Below, one piece after another: positions 34,234 through 43,000 of a stretch of 64,000 nucleotides of DNA; position 1 is the first letter of the stretch; each line of letters opens with the position of its first letter. Under the pieces are notes generated by a model, which saw nothing but the letters and a program-made list of their open reading frames with translations, was not told the DNA's origin and did not search any database. The position numbers were made by a program, and so were the translations under genes. The stretch comes from Paenibacillus dendritiformis (GTDB lineage: Bacteria > Bacillota > Bacilli > Paenibacillales > Paenibacillaceae). Location: positions 5,394,501 to 5,458,500 of the forward strand of contig NZ_AP025344.1 in assembly GCF_021654795.1 (NCBI RefSeq), read 5' to 3'.

Positions 34234-34893
34234 CTATATCCTCCCCTTCACGGCCCTGCGCTCCAAAAAACGAATGCCGAGCGTCAAGGTATAGGCCATG
34301 ATAAAATATATCAGGAGCAATAACGCAAAAATTTGCGGCGTGCTGGAGTTGTCGAAGGAGCGTAATACCATCCCTTGGTAGGTCAAATCCATTAATGTGA
34401 TGAGGTAAACAAGCGATGTCCCCTTCAGCAGCTCGATAAGCAGATTGCCGAACGAAGGCAGCATGAGCGCCATCGCCTGCGGCAGAATGATGTTTCTCAT
34501 CCGGAGCCACGGACTCATATTAAGCGCGATGGCCGCTTCATATTGGCCCTTCGGCACGGACAGGATCGAACCCCGCACCACCTCGGAACCATACGCGCCA
34601 TAGTTCAGGCCAAGCGCAAGCACGGCCGCGGTCATCGCCGGCATGCGGACGTCGAGCAGCATAGGCAGCGCAAAATATAACCAGAACAGCTGAACCAGCA
34701 AAGAAGTTCCCCGAAACACCTCTACGTAGACCCCGCTGACAAAGCGGACGATGCGGTACTTGGACAGGCGAGCCAATCCCGCCGCAAAAGCGCAGAAGAA
34801 GGCCAGCATCATCGAGAAGCATACAATTTGCAGCGTGACCCACGCTCCTTGCAGCAGCGCAGGCGCATATTCAAGCATGGCGGAAGTCCTCAT
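34234..34893 (-). CDS. ehuC: Ectoine/hydroxyectoine ABC transporter permease EhuC
   Basis: 219-residue HisMQ-type permease with five helices and the EAA loop (YEAAIALNMSPWLRMRNIIL). CAGGAGTGAAGCC, formed by the end of ehuB, serves as ribosome binding site. The short gaps to ehuB (4 bases) and ehuD (3 bases) show one transcript. Confidence 0.92.
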   Translation of the reverse strand: MRTSAMLEYAPALLQGAWVTLQIVCFSMMLAFFCAFAAGLARLSKYRIVRFVSGVYVEVFRGTSLLVQLFWLYFALPMLLDVRMPAMTAAVLALGLNYGAYGSEVVRGSILSVPKGQYEAAIALNMSPWLRMRNIILPQAMALMLPSFGNLLIELLKGTSLVYLITLMDLTYQGMVLRSFDNSSTPQIFALLLLIYFIMAYTLTLGIRFLERRAVKGRI

Positions 34894-34897
34894 GGCT

Positions 34898-35800
34898 TCA
34901 CTCCTGCGACAGCCGTTCCGCCGTCATATCTCCAGGCAGCTCCTGCTCCGTGAACCCGAACGGCTCAAGCAGTTCTAGCAGCTTGCCCGACTGCTTCAAC
35001 GCTTCCAGCTCTTGATTGAATGCTTCCCGGAAGTCGGCATCTTCCTTGCGGAACGCCGCCGCGCCATAGCCTCTTACGCTTTTGCCGTCAATCTCGGGCT
35101 GCTCGAAATCCATGACCCGCTCCAGTTGATCATCCTTCGTGGAGTCAAGCATCGCCTGCAAGGATGGTCCCGTCATCGTCACCGCATCCACACGACCCGC
35201 CTGCAGCGCCGAGATGGCCGACGGTTGATCCGGCACCGTTACGATTTGTTCCTTCGCGACACCTGATTTCGCTAAATATTCGAGCTCGATGGCCCCCACC
35301 ATGACAGCGACCTTGACATCCTTGCTGCGGGCAATGTCCTCATAGCTGCGCAGATTGGATGGGTTCCCCTTCTTGACCGCGAGCGCCTCGCCAATGCTGT
35401 ATTCGGGGTTGGCGAAGGCCACTTCCTTGCTCCGCTCGGGATTGATGAACATTCCCGCGGTGATGATGTCGAACCGCTTCGCCTTCAACCCCGGAATGAG
35501 AGAACCGAACTCCGTCAGGACGCCGTTCATCTCCTCGATGCCCATCCGTGTCAATACTTCCCGGGCCACCTCCACGGCCTCGCCCGTCAGTTGGCCATCC
35601 GGCGTGGCGTACGCATACGGCTTCTCATTCGCGAAGCCTACGGTAACATATCCTTCCCGCCTCGCCTTCTCCAAGGCCGTCTCCTGCCCGGACGATGTTC
35701 CGCCGTTGGGTTCGGTCCGGCTATCGCCAGGTTGCGAAGCGCAGCTTGCCAGCAGGATGGCCATGACGCAGCATAACGCATACGAATACCATTTCTTCAT
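34898..35800 (-). CDS. ehuB: Ectoine/hydroxyectoine-binding lipoprotein EhuB
   Basis: 300-residue extracellular solute-binding protein of the SBP_bac_3 family. The lipobox AILLASC gives a lipid anchor at Cys20; the mature part has FANEKPYAYATPDGQLTGEAVEV and the EhuB-type GALIELEYLAK-like segment VGAIELEYLAKSGV. AAAGGAGG precedes the ATG. First gene of the ehu-ect run; the osmotic promoter must lie in 35801-36030. Confidence 0.93.
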   Translation of the reverse strand: MKKWYSYALCCVMAILLASCASQPGDSRTEPNGGTSSGQETALEKARREGYVTVGFANEKPYAYATPDGQLTGEAVEVAREVLTRMGIEEMNGVLTEFGSLIPGLKAKRFDIITAGMFINPERSKEVAFANPEYSIGEALAVKKGNPSNLRSYEDIARSKDVKVAVMVGAIELEYLAKSGVAKEQIVTVPDQPSAISALQAGRVDAVTMTGPSLQAMLDSTKDDQLERVMDFEQPEIDGKSVRGYGAAAFRKEDADFREAFNQELEALKQSGKLLELLEPFGFTEQELPGDMTAERLSQE

Positions 35801-36033
35801 CCGACAACCTCCTTTTTCCCTTTTTTTGGGGCCCTATTCAAGGGTAACATGTTCCTCCCTGTATCTCACCCTTGATATTCCCACTTTATTCTTCCTCAGC
35901 CCTCCTGACCTGGGAACAGGGGAGATTAGAGGGAGGATCCAAAAAATCCCTCCCATATCCTTCCCTATAGGGCATGATATGATTTTTTAAAAACCAGCTC
36001 CCGGAAGAGAAAAATAAATAAAAAACCGCAACA
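35801..36033 (-). promoter_or_regulatory. Leader/promoter region of the ehu-ect operon
   Basis: This gap feeds the minus-strand operon. It holds a 7-8 bp hairpin (GGGAGGA near 35932 with TCCCTCCC near 35957) and AT-rich stretches, but I could not fix one clear -35/-10 pair or osmoregulator site. Confidence 0.35.
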
Positions 36034-36077
36034 GAAAAACGTTCATTCACTGATTTCACAGAAAATGAACGTTTTTC
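36034..36077 (-). terminator. Long inverted repeat, probable terminator of the DUF2268 gene
   Basis: GAAAAACGTTCATT (36034-36047) is the exact complement of AATGAACGTTTTTC (36064-36077), with a 16-nt loop. On the minus strand T-rich DNA follows. The length and symmetry would also suit an operator for the ehu operon. Confidence 0.6.
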
Positions 36078-36141
36078 GCCCATATTAGACAAATTCAGAC
36101 CTTCAATCGCTTGCAAAATAGAAAAAGAGAGAAATCCATCC

Positions 36142-37035
36142 TTAGAACAAGCCGCATTCCCGCACAATGTCCCAGCTATCCAGCGTCGTCGCCTCGGCCG
36201 CAGTCATGCCGGTGCGCGCGAGGAATGACTGGACGGCCCGGTATCCGACGGCATATCCGGAACAGTCCGACAGGCCCGCCGGCGGAAAGCCCTGCGCCCG
36301 CGCGATCTCGTCGCCGAACATATAGGCGGCCACTTCGGCGAATCCCTTCGTCGTGAGCCGCTCCCCAATCACCTCGATCGAATAAGCGAGATCCTCTTCG
36401 TCGAACGAGGCGACCCACGGCCCCAGATGCTCCTCCCCATACATCTCCTTGGCGAATGATTCGGCCAATCCTTCGATGACGAGGTATTCGCCGAGCGTCA
36501 CATTGCCGTGATCCCAATCGGTGTAAGAGAAGCGGAGATTGTGGTGGAATTCATGAGCCAAGATCGACGGCAGCCGAGGCAGATTATATTCCGTCGGGTA
36601 CACGATAATCTGGATATACCCGGGAATGCCGCCGAAGCCGGTGTAGCTGCGCTGCAGGCGAAGCTTGTCCGGATCGGCGAGGAAGAAGCCGCACAAGATC
36701 TCATCCGCCTTCACCTTCAGTCCGAAGCGGCCGGCATAATCGACGCACTGCGCCAGCACTTGCTGCGCCTTCTCCGGCCAGCCTTGCTCCCGCAGCGTCT
36801 TCATCGCAGGCTGCCCAAGGTCATCGCGTGCGGCATCGAGGCAGCCGAGCATCCCGGCGGCCATCACGACATCATATCCGCCGGGCTGCGCCGCCTTGAG
36901 CGGCACCTGTATCGTCGTCCACATCGGCTCGAACGGCTGCATCAGCTCATAGCGGAACAACTGCTCCCGCTTGGCTGCCGGTTGAGCATACATTCGTTCA
37001 TACGTGGCCATCGTATCGATGACGTTAATTTTCAT
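36142..37035 (-). CDS. DUF2268 putative zinc-dependent protease
   Basis: 297 residues with the gluzincin-type motif ILAHEFHHNLRF (HExxH) and a downstream glutamate in VIEGLAESFAKEM. Both are hallmarks of the DUF2268 'predicted Zn-dependent protease' family. No signal peptide. AGGAGGG precedes the ATG. Some members stand next to DNA-repair or transport genes; here it is alone. Substrate unknown. Confidence 0.9.
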   Translation of the reverse strand: MKINVIDTMATYERMYAQPAAKREQLFRYELMQPFEPMWTTIQVPLKAAQPGGYDVVMAAGMLGCLDAARDDLGQPAMKTLREQGWPEKAQQVLAQCVDYAGRFGLKVKADEILCGFFLADPDKLRLQRSYTGFGGIPGYIQIIVYPTEYNLPRLPSILAHEFHHNLRFSYTDWDHGNVTLGEYLVIEGLAESFAKEMYGEEHLGPWVASFDEEDLAYSIEVIGERLTTKGFAEVAAYMFGDEIARAQGFPPAGLSDCSGYAVGYRAVQSFLARTGMTAAEATTLDSWDIVRECGLF

Positions 37036-37083
37036 GGTAATTCCCTCCTGTTATGTCGCGCCGATGCAACGTTGATGTAGAGA

Positions 37084-37187
37084 CTGCGCATCTGTTACTG
37101 TGCATCTGCTGACTGCGCATCTGCTGACTGCGCATCTGCAGCTCTGGCTGCGCATCTGTAGCTCATACTGCGCATCTCTAGCTCATA
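37084..37187 (+). repeat. Short tandem repeat CTGCGCATCT
   Basis: CTGCGCATCT or CTGTGCATCT recurs at 37084, 37098, 37113, 37128, 37148 and 37168, with periods of 14-15 then 20 bases. The gap 37036-37410 holds no gene I can support. Confidence 0.8.
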
Positions 37188-37410
37188 CATCACCGCGATG
37201 AACTGGCGTCTCCTATGCAGTGTACGGGGTGACGCAGCGAGAGGGTCAAGCCGGAAAATGCGGAATGGCGGGAAGCGATAGCCCGGATGTTATATAATGA
37301 GGAGTAGAATGAAAGAGTGCTTGCTTGCTCCGCAGCGGGTACCTTCCGTTCCTGAGGAAGATGCCCGGGACACGGCTTGGGGTAGCACTTCAGAGCAATA
37401 AGGATGGTGT

Positions 37411-37716
37411 ATGATGGCCTTCGGCATATCCCGCATGGAGCTCAACGAGTGGAAGCGTCGCGTCGCTCGCGGGGAAATCGCTTATTTGACGCATTATTGG
37501 CAGGATGAACGCTTCCCGGGAATCACGACCGTCACCAAGGTCGGATGTGCCGATATGGCCCGCCTGACCGCCTGGTGCGTACAGCATGGTCTGAACCCGC
37601 GCTATATCCATGCCCGCCGCCCCTTTCCCCATTTTGATCTCATCGGCCCGCGCCAGCGGGAGATTCTGCGGCAGGAGGGGCAATGGGAGCAGCTCGAACG
37701 GTTCCGGCTCACATAG
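37411..37716 (+). CDS. Small conserved YneQ-like protein
   Basis: 101 residues: MAFGISRMELNEWKRRVARGE, YLTHYWQDERFPGITTVTKVGC and PHFDLIGPRQREILRQEG. This pattern resembles a small uncharacterised Bacillus protein group (YneQ-like). No cofactor motif is visible apart from conserved Cys and His. AAGGATGGTG is the ribosome binding site; either of two adjacent ATGs (37411 or 37414) may start it. Function unknown. Confidence 0.8.
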   Translation: MMAFGISRMELNEWKRRVARGEIAYLTHYWQDERFPGITTVTKVGCADMARLTAWCVQHGLNPRYIHARRPFPHFDLIGPRQREILRQEGQWEQLERFRLT

Positions 37717-37747
37717 AACAAGCGGGGCGCATGAGGAGCCCCGCTTC

Positions 37748-37783
37748 AGACTGTCGGCAAAATCGTGTCGACAGTCTTTTTTC
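37748..37783 (+). terminator. Terminator of the YneQ-like gene
   Basis: AGACTGTCG (37748-37756) pairs with CGACAGTCT (37769-37777) and is followed by six or more T. A second GC-rich hairpin (AGCGGGGC...GCCCCGCT) lies just before it at 37721-37745. Confidence 0.85.
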
Positions 37784-37849
37784 TTATGAAGGTGGGGCCG
37801 GGAAAGGCAGGGCAGGTCAGGCTAGGTGAGAGCAAGCTGCTCCACATGA

Positions 37850-38065
37850 AAAATGCTGCACCAGCGCAGCATTTTTAATCTTAAGAGGCTAAATTCCGAG
37901 AAAATCCTGCAAGGTTACATCATTTTCCCATTTTTGGCGCAATCTATAGCTTGCCGCCGTGGAATTGCTGTATTTTTGCAGCAATCCTATTTTCGCATAC
38001 TCGTGTCAATGAAATTGCTGCATTATTGCAGTATTGGCCGACCAGGCTGCGTCAATCCGCGGCAA
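37850..38065. repeat. CTGCA-type intergenic repeat cluster
   Basis: Segments AAATGCTGCACCAGCGCAGCATTT, AATCCTGCAAGGTTACATCATTTT, GGAATTGCTGTATTTTTGC and GAAATTGCTGCATTATTGC share the building blocks of the repeats at 3.4-4.2, 49.5 and 54.2 kb. The rest of 37784-38236 holds no supported gene. Confidence 0.6.
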
Positions 38066-38236
38066 TCGCTCGACCGATGGCGCCTGCTCGCGGACCGCTC
38101 CTGCGTCACGGCCTCAACCGGTGCGGCCCAGAGAGTAATCGGTGATCTGGAAGTTCGAATTCTGGAATGAGCCTGTAAAGCTTGTCCATTCCGGGCCCAT
38201 GGCATGCGGTGGACGTCATCGCCTAATCGCTCCTGG

Positions 38237-39388
38237 CTATCGAAGCCGGGCAAAAAAGGAGCGAATCTGGCTCGCGACCCGTTCCGGCTGCTCCAACGCC
38301 ACAAAATGTCCGCCGGCGCACAGCTCCTCCCACTGCAAAAGGTTCGGAAACAGCCGCTCCACATATTCCCGCGGCGGCCGCTCATGCGGCTGCGTGGCCG
38401 TCAATGCCACTCCGTGCGGCACAAGGCACACCTCATCCGGTCCCGGCCACCGGGTATGCTTGCCTTCGTAATAGTACCGGTTCGCGGCGTTGATCGTCTG
38501 CGTGAACCAGTAAATCGACACATTGGCCAATAGATCTTCCTTGCTGAAATGCCGCAGCAGATCGCCGCTTGCCGGACCTGTCCAGTAATGCCATTTTTCC
38601 AGAATGAAGGCGGCCAATCCTGCCGGGGAATCGTGCAGGGCATAGGCGGCGGTCTGCGGCTTCGTCCCCAGGATATGGGCATAGCCTCCCTCTTCCCTGT
38701 ACCACTGCTCCGAACAGGCGAGAAAGGCCTTCTCCGCTTCTGAGAGTTGCGCCTCCTTCGTCAGAAAGGGGCTCGGGTTGCCCGGGGATGTCGTGTGGTA
38801 ACCGATCACGCGTTCCGGGTGATCTAGGCACAGCAAGCCAAGCACGCTCGCCCCCAAGTCATACCCATGCGCGCCAAACCGCTCGTACCCCAATCCGCGC
38901 ATCAGCTTGACCAGCAAATTCGCCGCTTGCCGATCCTCGAAGCCGGGTTTCCCTGGAATGCCCGAAAATCCGTGCCCTGGAAGGGACGGGACGATGACAT
39001 CGAATGCAAGCGCCGCATCTCCGCCATATCGGTCCGGATGGGCAAGATAGGGAATCAGATCGAGCATTTCGTAGAAGGTGCTTGGCCAGCCATGCGGGAT
39101 CACAATCGGAAGCGAATTCGAGCCGGACCCTTTCTCATAGACAAAGTGAATATCCATGCCGTCAATCGTCGCAATGCAATTGGAAAACGAATTGATGCGC
39201 CGTTCCACTGCGCGCCAATCGAATTCCTCCTTCCAGCACGCGATCATATCCTTCATAAAGGAGAGGGGAATGCCGTATTCCCAATCCGCCCCGGGCAGCT
39301 CGTCGGGCCATCGCGTCCGATCGAGCCTTCGCTTCAACTCTTGAATGTCATCCTCGTGAATATCCACCGTGAAAGGCGTCATTTTCAT
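38237..39388 (-). CDS. Epoxide hydrolase (alpha/beta-hydrolase with EHN domain)
   Basis: 383 residues. The N-terminal EHN domain (PFTVDIHEDDIQELKRRLDR, WEYGIPLSFMKDMIACW) and the alpha/beta-hydrolase core match microsomal-type epoxide hydrolases. The core has oxyanion HGWPSTFYEM, nucleophile AHGYDLGASV and catalytic His in AGGHFVALE. GGAGC precedes the ATG at 39388. It opens epoxides to diols; the substrate is unknown. The divergent CGNR regulator probably controls it. Confidence 0.93.
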   Translation of the reverse strand: MKMTPFTVDIHEDDIQELKRRLDRTRWPDELPGADWEYGIPLSFMKDMIACWKEEFDWRAVERRINSFSNCIATIDGMDIHFVYEKGSGSNSLPIVIPHGWPSTFYEMLDLIPYLAHPDRYGGDAALAFDVIVPSLPGHGFSGIPGKPGFEDRQAANLLVKLMRGLGYERFGAHGYDLGASVLGLLCLDHPERVIGYHTTSPGNPSPFLTKEAQLSEAEKAFLACSEQWYREEGGYAHILGTKPQTAAYALHDSPAGLAAFILEKWHYWTGPASGDLLRHFSKEDLLANVSIYWFTQTINAANRYYYEGKHTRWPGPDEVCLVPHGVALTATQPHERPPREYVERLFPNLLQWEELCAGGHFVALEQPERVASQIRSFFARLR

Positions 39389-39553
39389 ATAACATGCTCC
39401 TTGGAATGGGATAAGTTCAGGTGAAGACTGACCTACTGGCCATATGGATCTTGGAAAGATAACGAGCGAGAGGTAGGAGAGAGAGCGCCCGTCTGCTAAA
39501 CTAAAGAGCGAAAGAGATGATGCCAAGGGATAACCATTAAATAATTTTAACCA

Positions 39554-39563
39554 GTTAGCTAAC
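39554..39563. promoter_or_regulatory. Palindrome in the epoxide hydrolase / CGNR divergent gap
   Basis: GTTAGCTAAC is a perfect 10-bp palindrome, with a related TAGTTAGGAA 26 bases on. It is a candidate operator for the CGNR protein. Confidence 0.4.
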
Positions 39564-39621
39564 CTGTAAATTGATTTTATTAGTTAGGAATCAACGTGTC
39601 AATAGAAGGAAGTGTTGCTCG

Positions 39622-40182
39622 ATGACGGCGGAGTACGATCAGCTTGCCATGATGGCCGACTTTTTCAATACACAGGACAGACGGATGCGTTATGAGGGCG
39701 ATCCGGGGATCGAGCATTTGTCGGAGCCGCGCCTCTTATATGAATGGTTCTTGCGGCATCAGTTGATTGCGGGATCCGACACGGTATCGGAAGAGGAACT
39801 GCACTTGGCGCGAGCGCTCCGGGATGAATTGCGGAGGACGATTGTGAACAATGAGCATGATGGTCCCGTGCATTGGGATAAGCTGAATGAAATGTTGAGT
39901 CTGTTCTCATTCGGCCTCGTGTTCGGAGAGCAGTCGGAACAGCTTATTCCGCTTATGGAGAATGGCCGCAAAGGGGCGGCCAACCTGTTGGCGCAGGTGT
40001 TCGATCTGAGGCGGGCCAACCTGTGGCACCGCCTTCGGGTATGCACGGCCGATGACTGCCAGTGGGTCTTCGTCGACCGCTCCCGGCCGGGAACGGGCCG
40101 ATGGTGCTCCATGAAGGCCTGCGGCAATCGGGCAAAGAACAAGACGTTCCGGCAGAAAAGGAAGTCGGGGAACGGAATCTGA
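39622..40182 (+). CDS. CGNR zinc-finger (ABATE-domain) regulator
   Basis: 186 residues. The N-terminal ABATE-type ligand domain (residues 1-135) is followed by a C-terminal CGNR zinc finger: RVCTADDCQWVFVDRSRPGTGRW and CSMKACGNRAKNKTFRQK, with four cysteines binding zinc for DNA contact. GAAGGAAG precedes the ATG at 39622. It is divergent from the epoxide hydrolase, typical of a regulator-target pair. Confidence 0.9.
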   Translation: MTAEYDQLAMMADFFNTQDRRMRYEGDPGIEHLSEPRLLYEWFLRHQLIAGSDTVSEEELHLARALRDELRRTIVNNEHDGPVHWDKLNEMLSLFSFGLVFGEQSEQLIPLMENGRKGAANLLAQVFDLRRANLWHRLRVCTADDCQWVFVDRSRPGTGRWCSMKACGNRAKNKTFRQKRKSGNGI

Positions 40183-40189
40183 ACCGGAT

Positions 40190-40218
40190 AAAAGCCACCC
40201 CTGCTCTCCGGGGCTTTT
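40190..40218 (+). terminator. Terminator of the CGNR regulator
   Basis: AAAAGCC pairs with GGCTTTT, with an inner CCCC/GGGG pairing, and five T follow. Confidence 0.7.
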
Positions 40219-40368
40219 TCCAGTTACTCTACTCTTTACTGTTATTTCACGGCAAGCACATACGCCTGAAGGTTCTCGGCCAACGGTGAAAATATGATAT
40301 TTGGAGCAAGCGTTACCGGGTGTTTAGGCATGTCACAAAAGCGTGAAAGCATTCTTGCACAAACTATG

Positions 40369-40420
40369 TTGACTTTACCAGACTACAGTTGTAGCATGAT
40401 TTGTAACTACATACGTAGTT
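40369..40420 (+). promoter_or_regulatory. Promoter and BlaI-type operators of the blaI-M56 operon
   Basis: TTGACT (40369-40374), 17 bases, TAGCAT (40392-40397). Two BlaI/MecI-type dyads overlap and follow it: CTACAGTTGTAG (40383-40394) and AACTACATACGTAGTT (40405-40420). The core TACA-N2-TGTA fits the known BlaI/MecI operator. The same layout recurs at 42908-42960. Confidence 0.85.
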
Positions 40421-40448
40421 TTTTACGTTGATTTTGGAGGTTGTATGC

Positions 40449-40859
40449 ATGAATCAAATACCGCCCATTACGGATGCAGAGTTGGAAATTATGCGCGTCT
40501 TGTGGTCAAATCCGAATTGCCCTTCGAGTGAGGTCGTCAAGAAAATGGCAGATCGAATGGGGTGGAGCCCGAATACGACCCGGACGCTCCTCAGTCGTCT
40601 GGTGCAGAAGGAAGCGGCGGGTGCCAAGCTGGAAAAGGGTTCGAAGCGCACCCAATTATTTTATCCGATTATCAGCGAGCAGGAGTACCTGCGGTCTGAA
40701 ACTAAATCCTTCATGAAAAAACTGTATGGCGGAGCATTGAAGCCAATGTTGGCCAACTTTTTGCAGGATAAAAAGCTGAATGCGCAAGAAATCGAGGATC
40801 TGAAGGCATTGTTTGACGAAAACCGCAGCGACGGGGAATCGGAAAAGAGAGAGCCCTGA
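40449..40859 (+). CDS. BlaI/MecI/CopY-family repressor
   Basis: 136 residues. A winged helix (ITDAELEIMRVLWSNPNCPS, WSPNTTRTLLSRLVQKEAAG) is followed by a helical dimerisation arm. BlaI-type repressors are cleaved after signalling by the linked M56 receptor. The ATG at 40449 follows GGAGG. The stop overlaps the M56 start (ATGA). The repressor should act on the two operator pairs at 40.4 and 42.9 kb. Confidence 0.93.
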   Translation: MNQIPPITDAELEIMRVLWSNPNCPSSEVVKKMADRMGWSPNTTRTLLSRLVQKEAAGAKLEKGSKRTQLFYPIISEQEYLRSETKSFMKKLYGGALKPMLANFLQDKKLNAQEIEDLKALFDENRSDGESEKREP

Positions 40860-42715
40860 TGAGTCCTGCATGGAATGAATGTTTATTGTCGTTCTTCGAC
40901 TGGGTCATTCGCGGGTCGTTAATGGCCGGCATCCTGGTCGTGCTTGTCCTGAGCTTGCAATTTCTGCTGCGCAAAAGGCTTGAGGCGAGATGGAAATACT
41001 GGCTCTGGTTGCCTGTGGCGATTCGTCTGCTGCTCCCTTGGGCCCCGGAATCATCGCTGAGCTTATACAATGTTCTGCCTGTGGATGTCTTAGTGCCCGG
41101 AATTCAACAACAAACTCCAAATCCATCAGCTTGGCATCAATGGTTGAAGGGGACGGAGGGGGATTATGACGAGACAGCTCAAGCAAAGCGTTCCTACACC
41201 CCGGAGAAAAGCAGCCAAATCAGAGGAGATGCGGAAATATCAGATCCGTCCCATAAGTCGGGAACTGTTCGGGACATAAGCATCTGGTGGAGCGGGTTCA
41301 AACAAATGGGATTCACCAATCTGCTGATGTTGGTTTGGCTGGCAGGCGTGCTGTTTCTTGCGGCGAAGACGGCATACGACCAGCTACGATTGAACAAAGC
41401 TCTGCGCGCAGGCCGATGTATTGATACGCCTTGGTTAGCGGCCGTGTTCCGCGATACGAAGCAGCTAATGGGCGTAAAGCGGGAAGTGCGGTTTGTAGCC
41501 AGTGAGCGTATTCCAGGGCCTGCCATAGTCGGTTTTCGCAAGCCGGCGATCGTGGTTTCGCCGAGTCTGCTCGTTACGCTGCGAGAGCATCAGCTTCGGT
41601 GTATTTTGGCGCACGAATTCGCGCATATACAGCGGCGGGATGTGGCGGTGAATTGGACGATGCACATTCTGCTCATTCTCCATTGGTTTAATCCAATGTT
41701 GTGGCTTGCCGTACATAAAGCAAGGCAGGATCAGGAGATGGCCTGCGATGCATGTGTACTGAATCGGATGAGTTCAGAGCCAAATCTGCAGCATATCAAG
41801 ACATACGGGCACACCATTATCCATGTGCTGGAGCATTTTCATTGGTCAGGCAAACGACATCAGCCAGGGCTTGCCGGATTGTCTGCGACACATAAACAAA
41901 TGAAGAAAAGATTGTTAATGATCAAGCGATTTCATAAAAAATCCTATCATTTATCCATTTTGGGGATGGCGATTATTGTTGCGCTTGGCAGCGTGACGCT
42001 GGTAAATGCGAAGGGAAACGATGTGGGGGCCGCTCCATCCCCTGCTTCTAGCGGCATCGGCCTGATGACCGCGGCCGCTAAACCAAAGGCTGAAAGCGAA
42101 GGGGAGAAGCTAGAAAAAGAAGAGATAGCTAGAATCAACGAATTATTGAAAAAAAATCCGTTTGATAACTATGTGACATATAGCAGTTTTCAACCAAAGG
42201 GCGGTAGAGTTTGGGGGTACATGAACGGCGGGGGTCGCTATGATAAATATGAGGACTATCTGAAAAAAGTATCCAGTGTGAAGGAGGCGAAGCCGCAACA
42301 ACCTGCTGACTTGCCAGAGGGCTATACCTTCGAAGAGGCACACATTTTTGGTCCGTACGGCAGTGAATATGTAGAAGAAATGAAAGCCGAAGCTAAAAAA
42401 TTAGGGAAAAAGGTATATTCCAAAAAGGTTGACTGGACATTTACCAACTTAATCGTGTTAACGTACACGAATGGAGAGGATTATATCCAATTGACGAGTT
42501 CACGCCTTGAAAATAAAGACGGGAAAGAAAAAGTGAAAGAAAAAGATTATGTTTATACATCCGCTGAGGACAATACAAGGAAACATGACATGCAACTCGG
42601 CAATAAGGTTAGCTGGAAAGAAGGTGGTCAAGCTTTTTCAATCTCGACCAACCCGGATAATCCGTTGACGAAGGAAGACCTGATCAAGCTGGCGAAAACG
42701 ATGGTAACAAAATAG
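40859..42715 (+). CDS. BlaR1-like M56 metalloprotease receptor with DUF4367-like sensor domain
   Basis: 618 residues. Several N-terminal helices and the M56 peptidase domain with zinc motif HEFAH (residues 252-256; BlaR1 has HELVH) precede a further helix (residues 364-385). An outside domain of about 225 residues follows. That domain is not a penicillin-binding domain. YTFEEAHIFGPYGSEY, KKVDWTFTNLIVLTYTNGED and NPLTKEDLIKLAKT fit the DUF4367 type seen in other Firmicute sensor proteins. The domain is repeated in the next gene at over 80 % identity by eye. It is translationally coupled to the repressor. The signal sensed is unknown; beta-lactam sensing is unlikely. Confidence 0.9.
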   Translation: MSPAWNECLLSFFDWVIRGSLMAGILVVLVLSLQFLLRKRLEARWKYWLWLPVAIRLLLPWAPESSLSLYNVLPVDVLVPGIQQQTPNPSAWHQWLKGTEGDYDETAQAKRSYTPEKSSQIRGDAEISDPSHKSGTVRDISIWWSGFKQMGFTNLLMLVWLAGVLFLAAKTAYDQLRLNKALRAGRCIDTPWLAAVFRDTKQLMGVKREVRFVASERIPGPAIVGFRKPAIVVSPSLLVTLREHQLRCILAHEFAHIQRRDVAVNWTMHILLILHWFNPMLWLAVHKARQDQEMACDACVLNRMSSEPNLQHIKTYGHTIIHVLEHFHWSGKRHQPGLAGLSATHKQMKKRLLMIKRFHKKSYHLSILGMAIIVALGSVTLVNAKGNDVGAAPSPASSGIGLMTAAAKPKAESEGEKLEKEEIARINELLKKNPFDNYVTYSSFQPKGGRVWGYMNGGGRYDKYEDYLKKVSSVKEAKPQQPADLPEGYTFEEAHIFGPYGSEYVEEMKAEAKKLGKKVYSKKVDWTFTNLIVLTYTNGEDYIQLTSSRLENKDGKEKVKEKDYVYTSAEDNTRKHDMQLGNKVSWKEGGQAFSISTNPDNPLTKEDLIKLAKTMVTK

Positions 42716-42793
42716 ATTAATCCATTGAACAAAGACCAGAAAGAATTGGTGACAATATACGATTTTGAGCCAATCATAGGTATTGCGTACAAG

Positions 42794-42832
42794 CCCATGC
42801 AGTCTGAAATAAGACTGCATGGGTTCTTTTTT
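42794..42832 (+). terminator. Terminator of the blaI-M56 operon
   Basis: CCCATGCAGTCT (42794-42805) pairs with AGACTGCATGGG (42812-42823), followed by TTCTTTTTT. Confidence 0.92.
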
Positions 42833-42907
42833 GAAAGTGATTTGCAGCCGATACGGGGTCATTTTGCATGTCACAAAAGCGAGAAAACACTTTCTGAACA
42901 AAGCATG

Positions 42908-42960
42908 TTGACATTATCAAACTACAGTTGTAGTATAATAACAAACTACAATTGTAGTTT
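42908..42960 (+). promoter_or_regulatory. Duplicate promoter and BlaI-type operators of the soluble sensor gene
   Basis: TTGACA (42908-42913), 17 bases, TAGTAT (42931-42936). The operators are CTACAGTTGTAG (42922-42933) and an 18-bp perfect palindrome AAACTACAATTGTAGTTT (42943-42960). The upstream flank (TGTCACAAAAGCG...) also matches 40331 onward, so the whole control region was duplicated. Confidence 0.85.
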
Positions 42961-43000
42961 TATAGATTTGAAAATCATCACATGAGAGGAGCATTACAAA

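Noticed and set aside
40859..42715. Beta-lactam sensor BlaR1/MecR1
   Set aside because: The M56 domain fits, but the outer domain lacks the SxxK, SxN and KTG motifs of penicillin-binding sensors.
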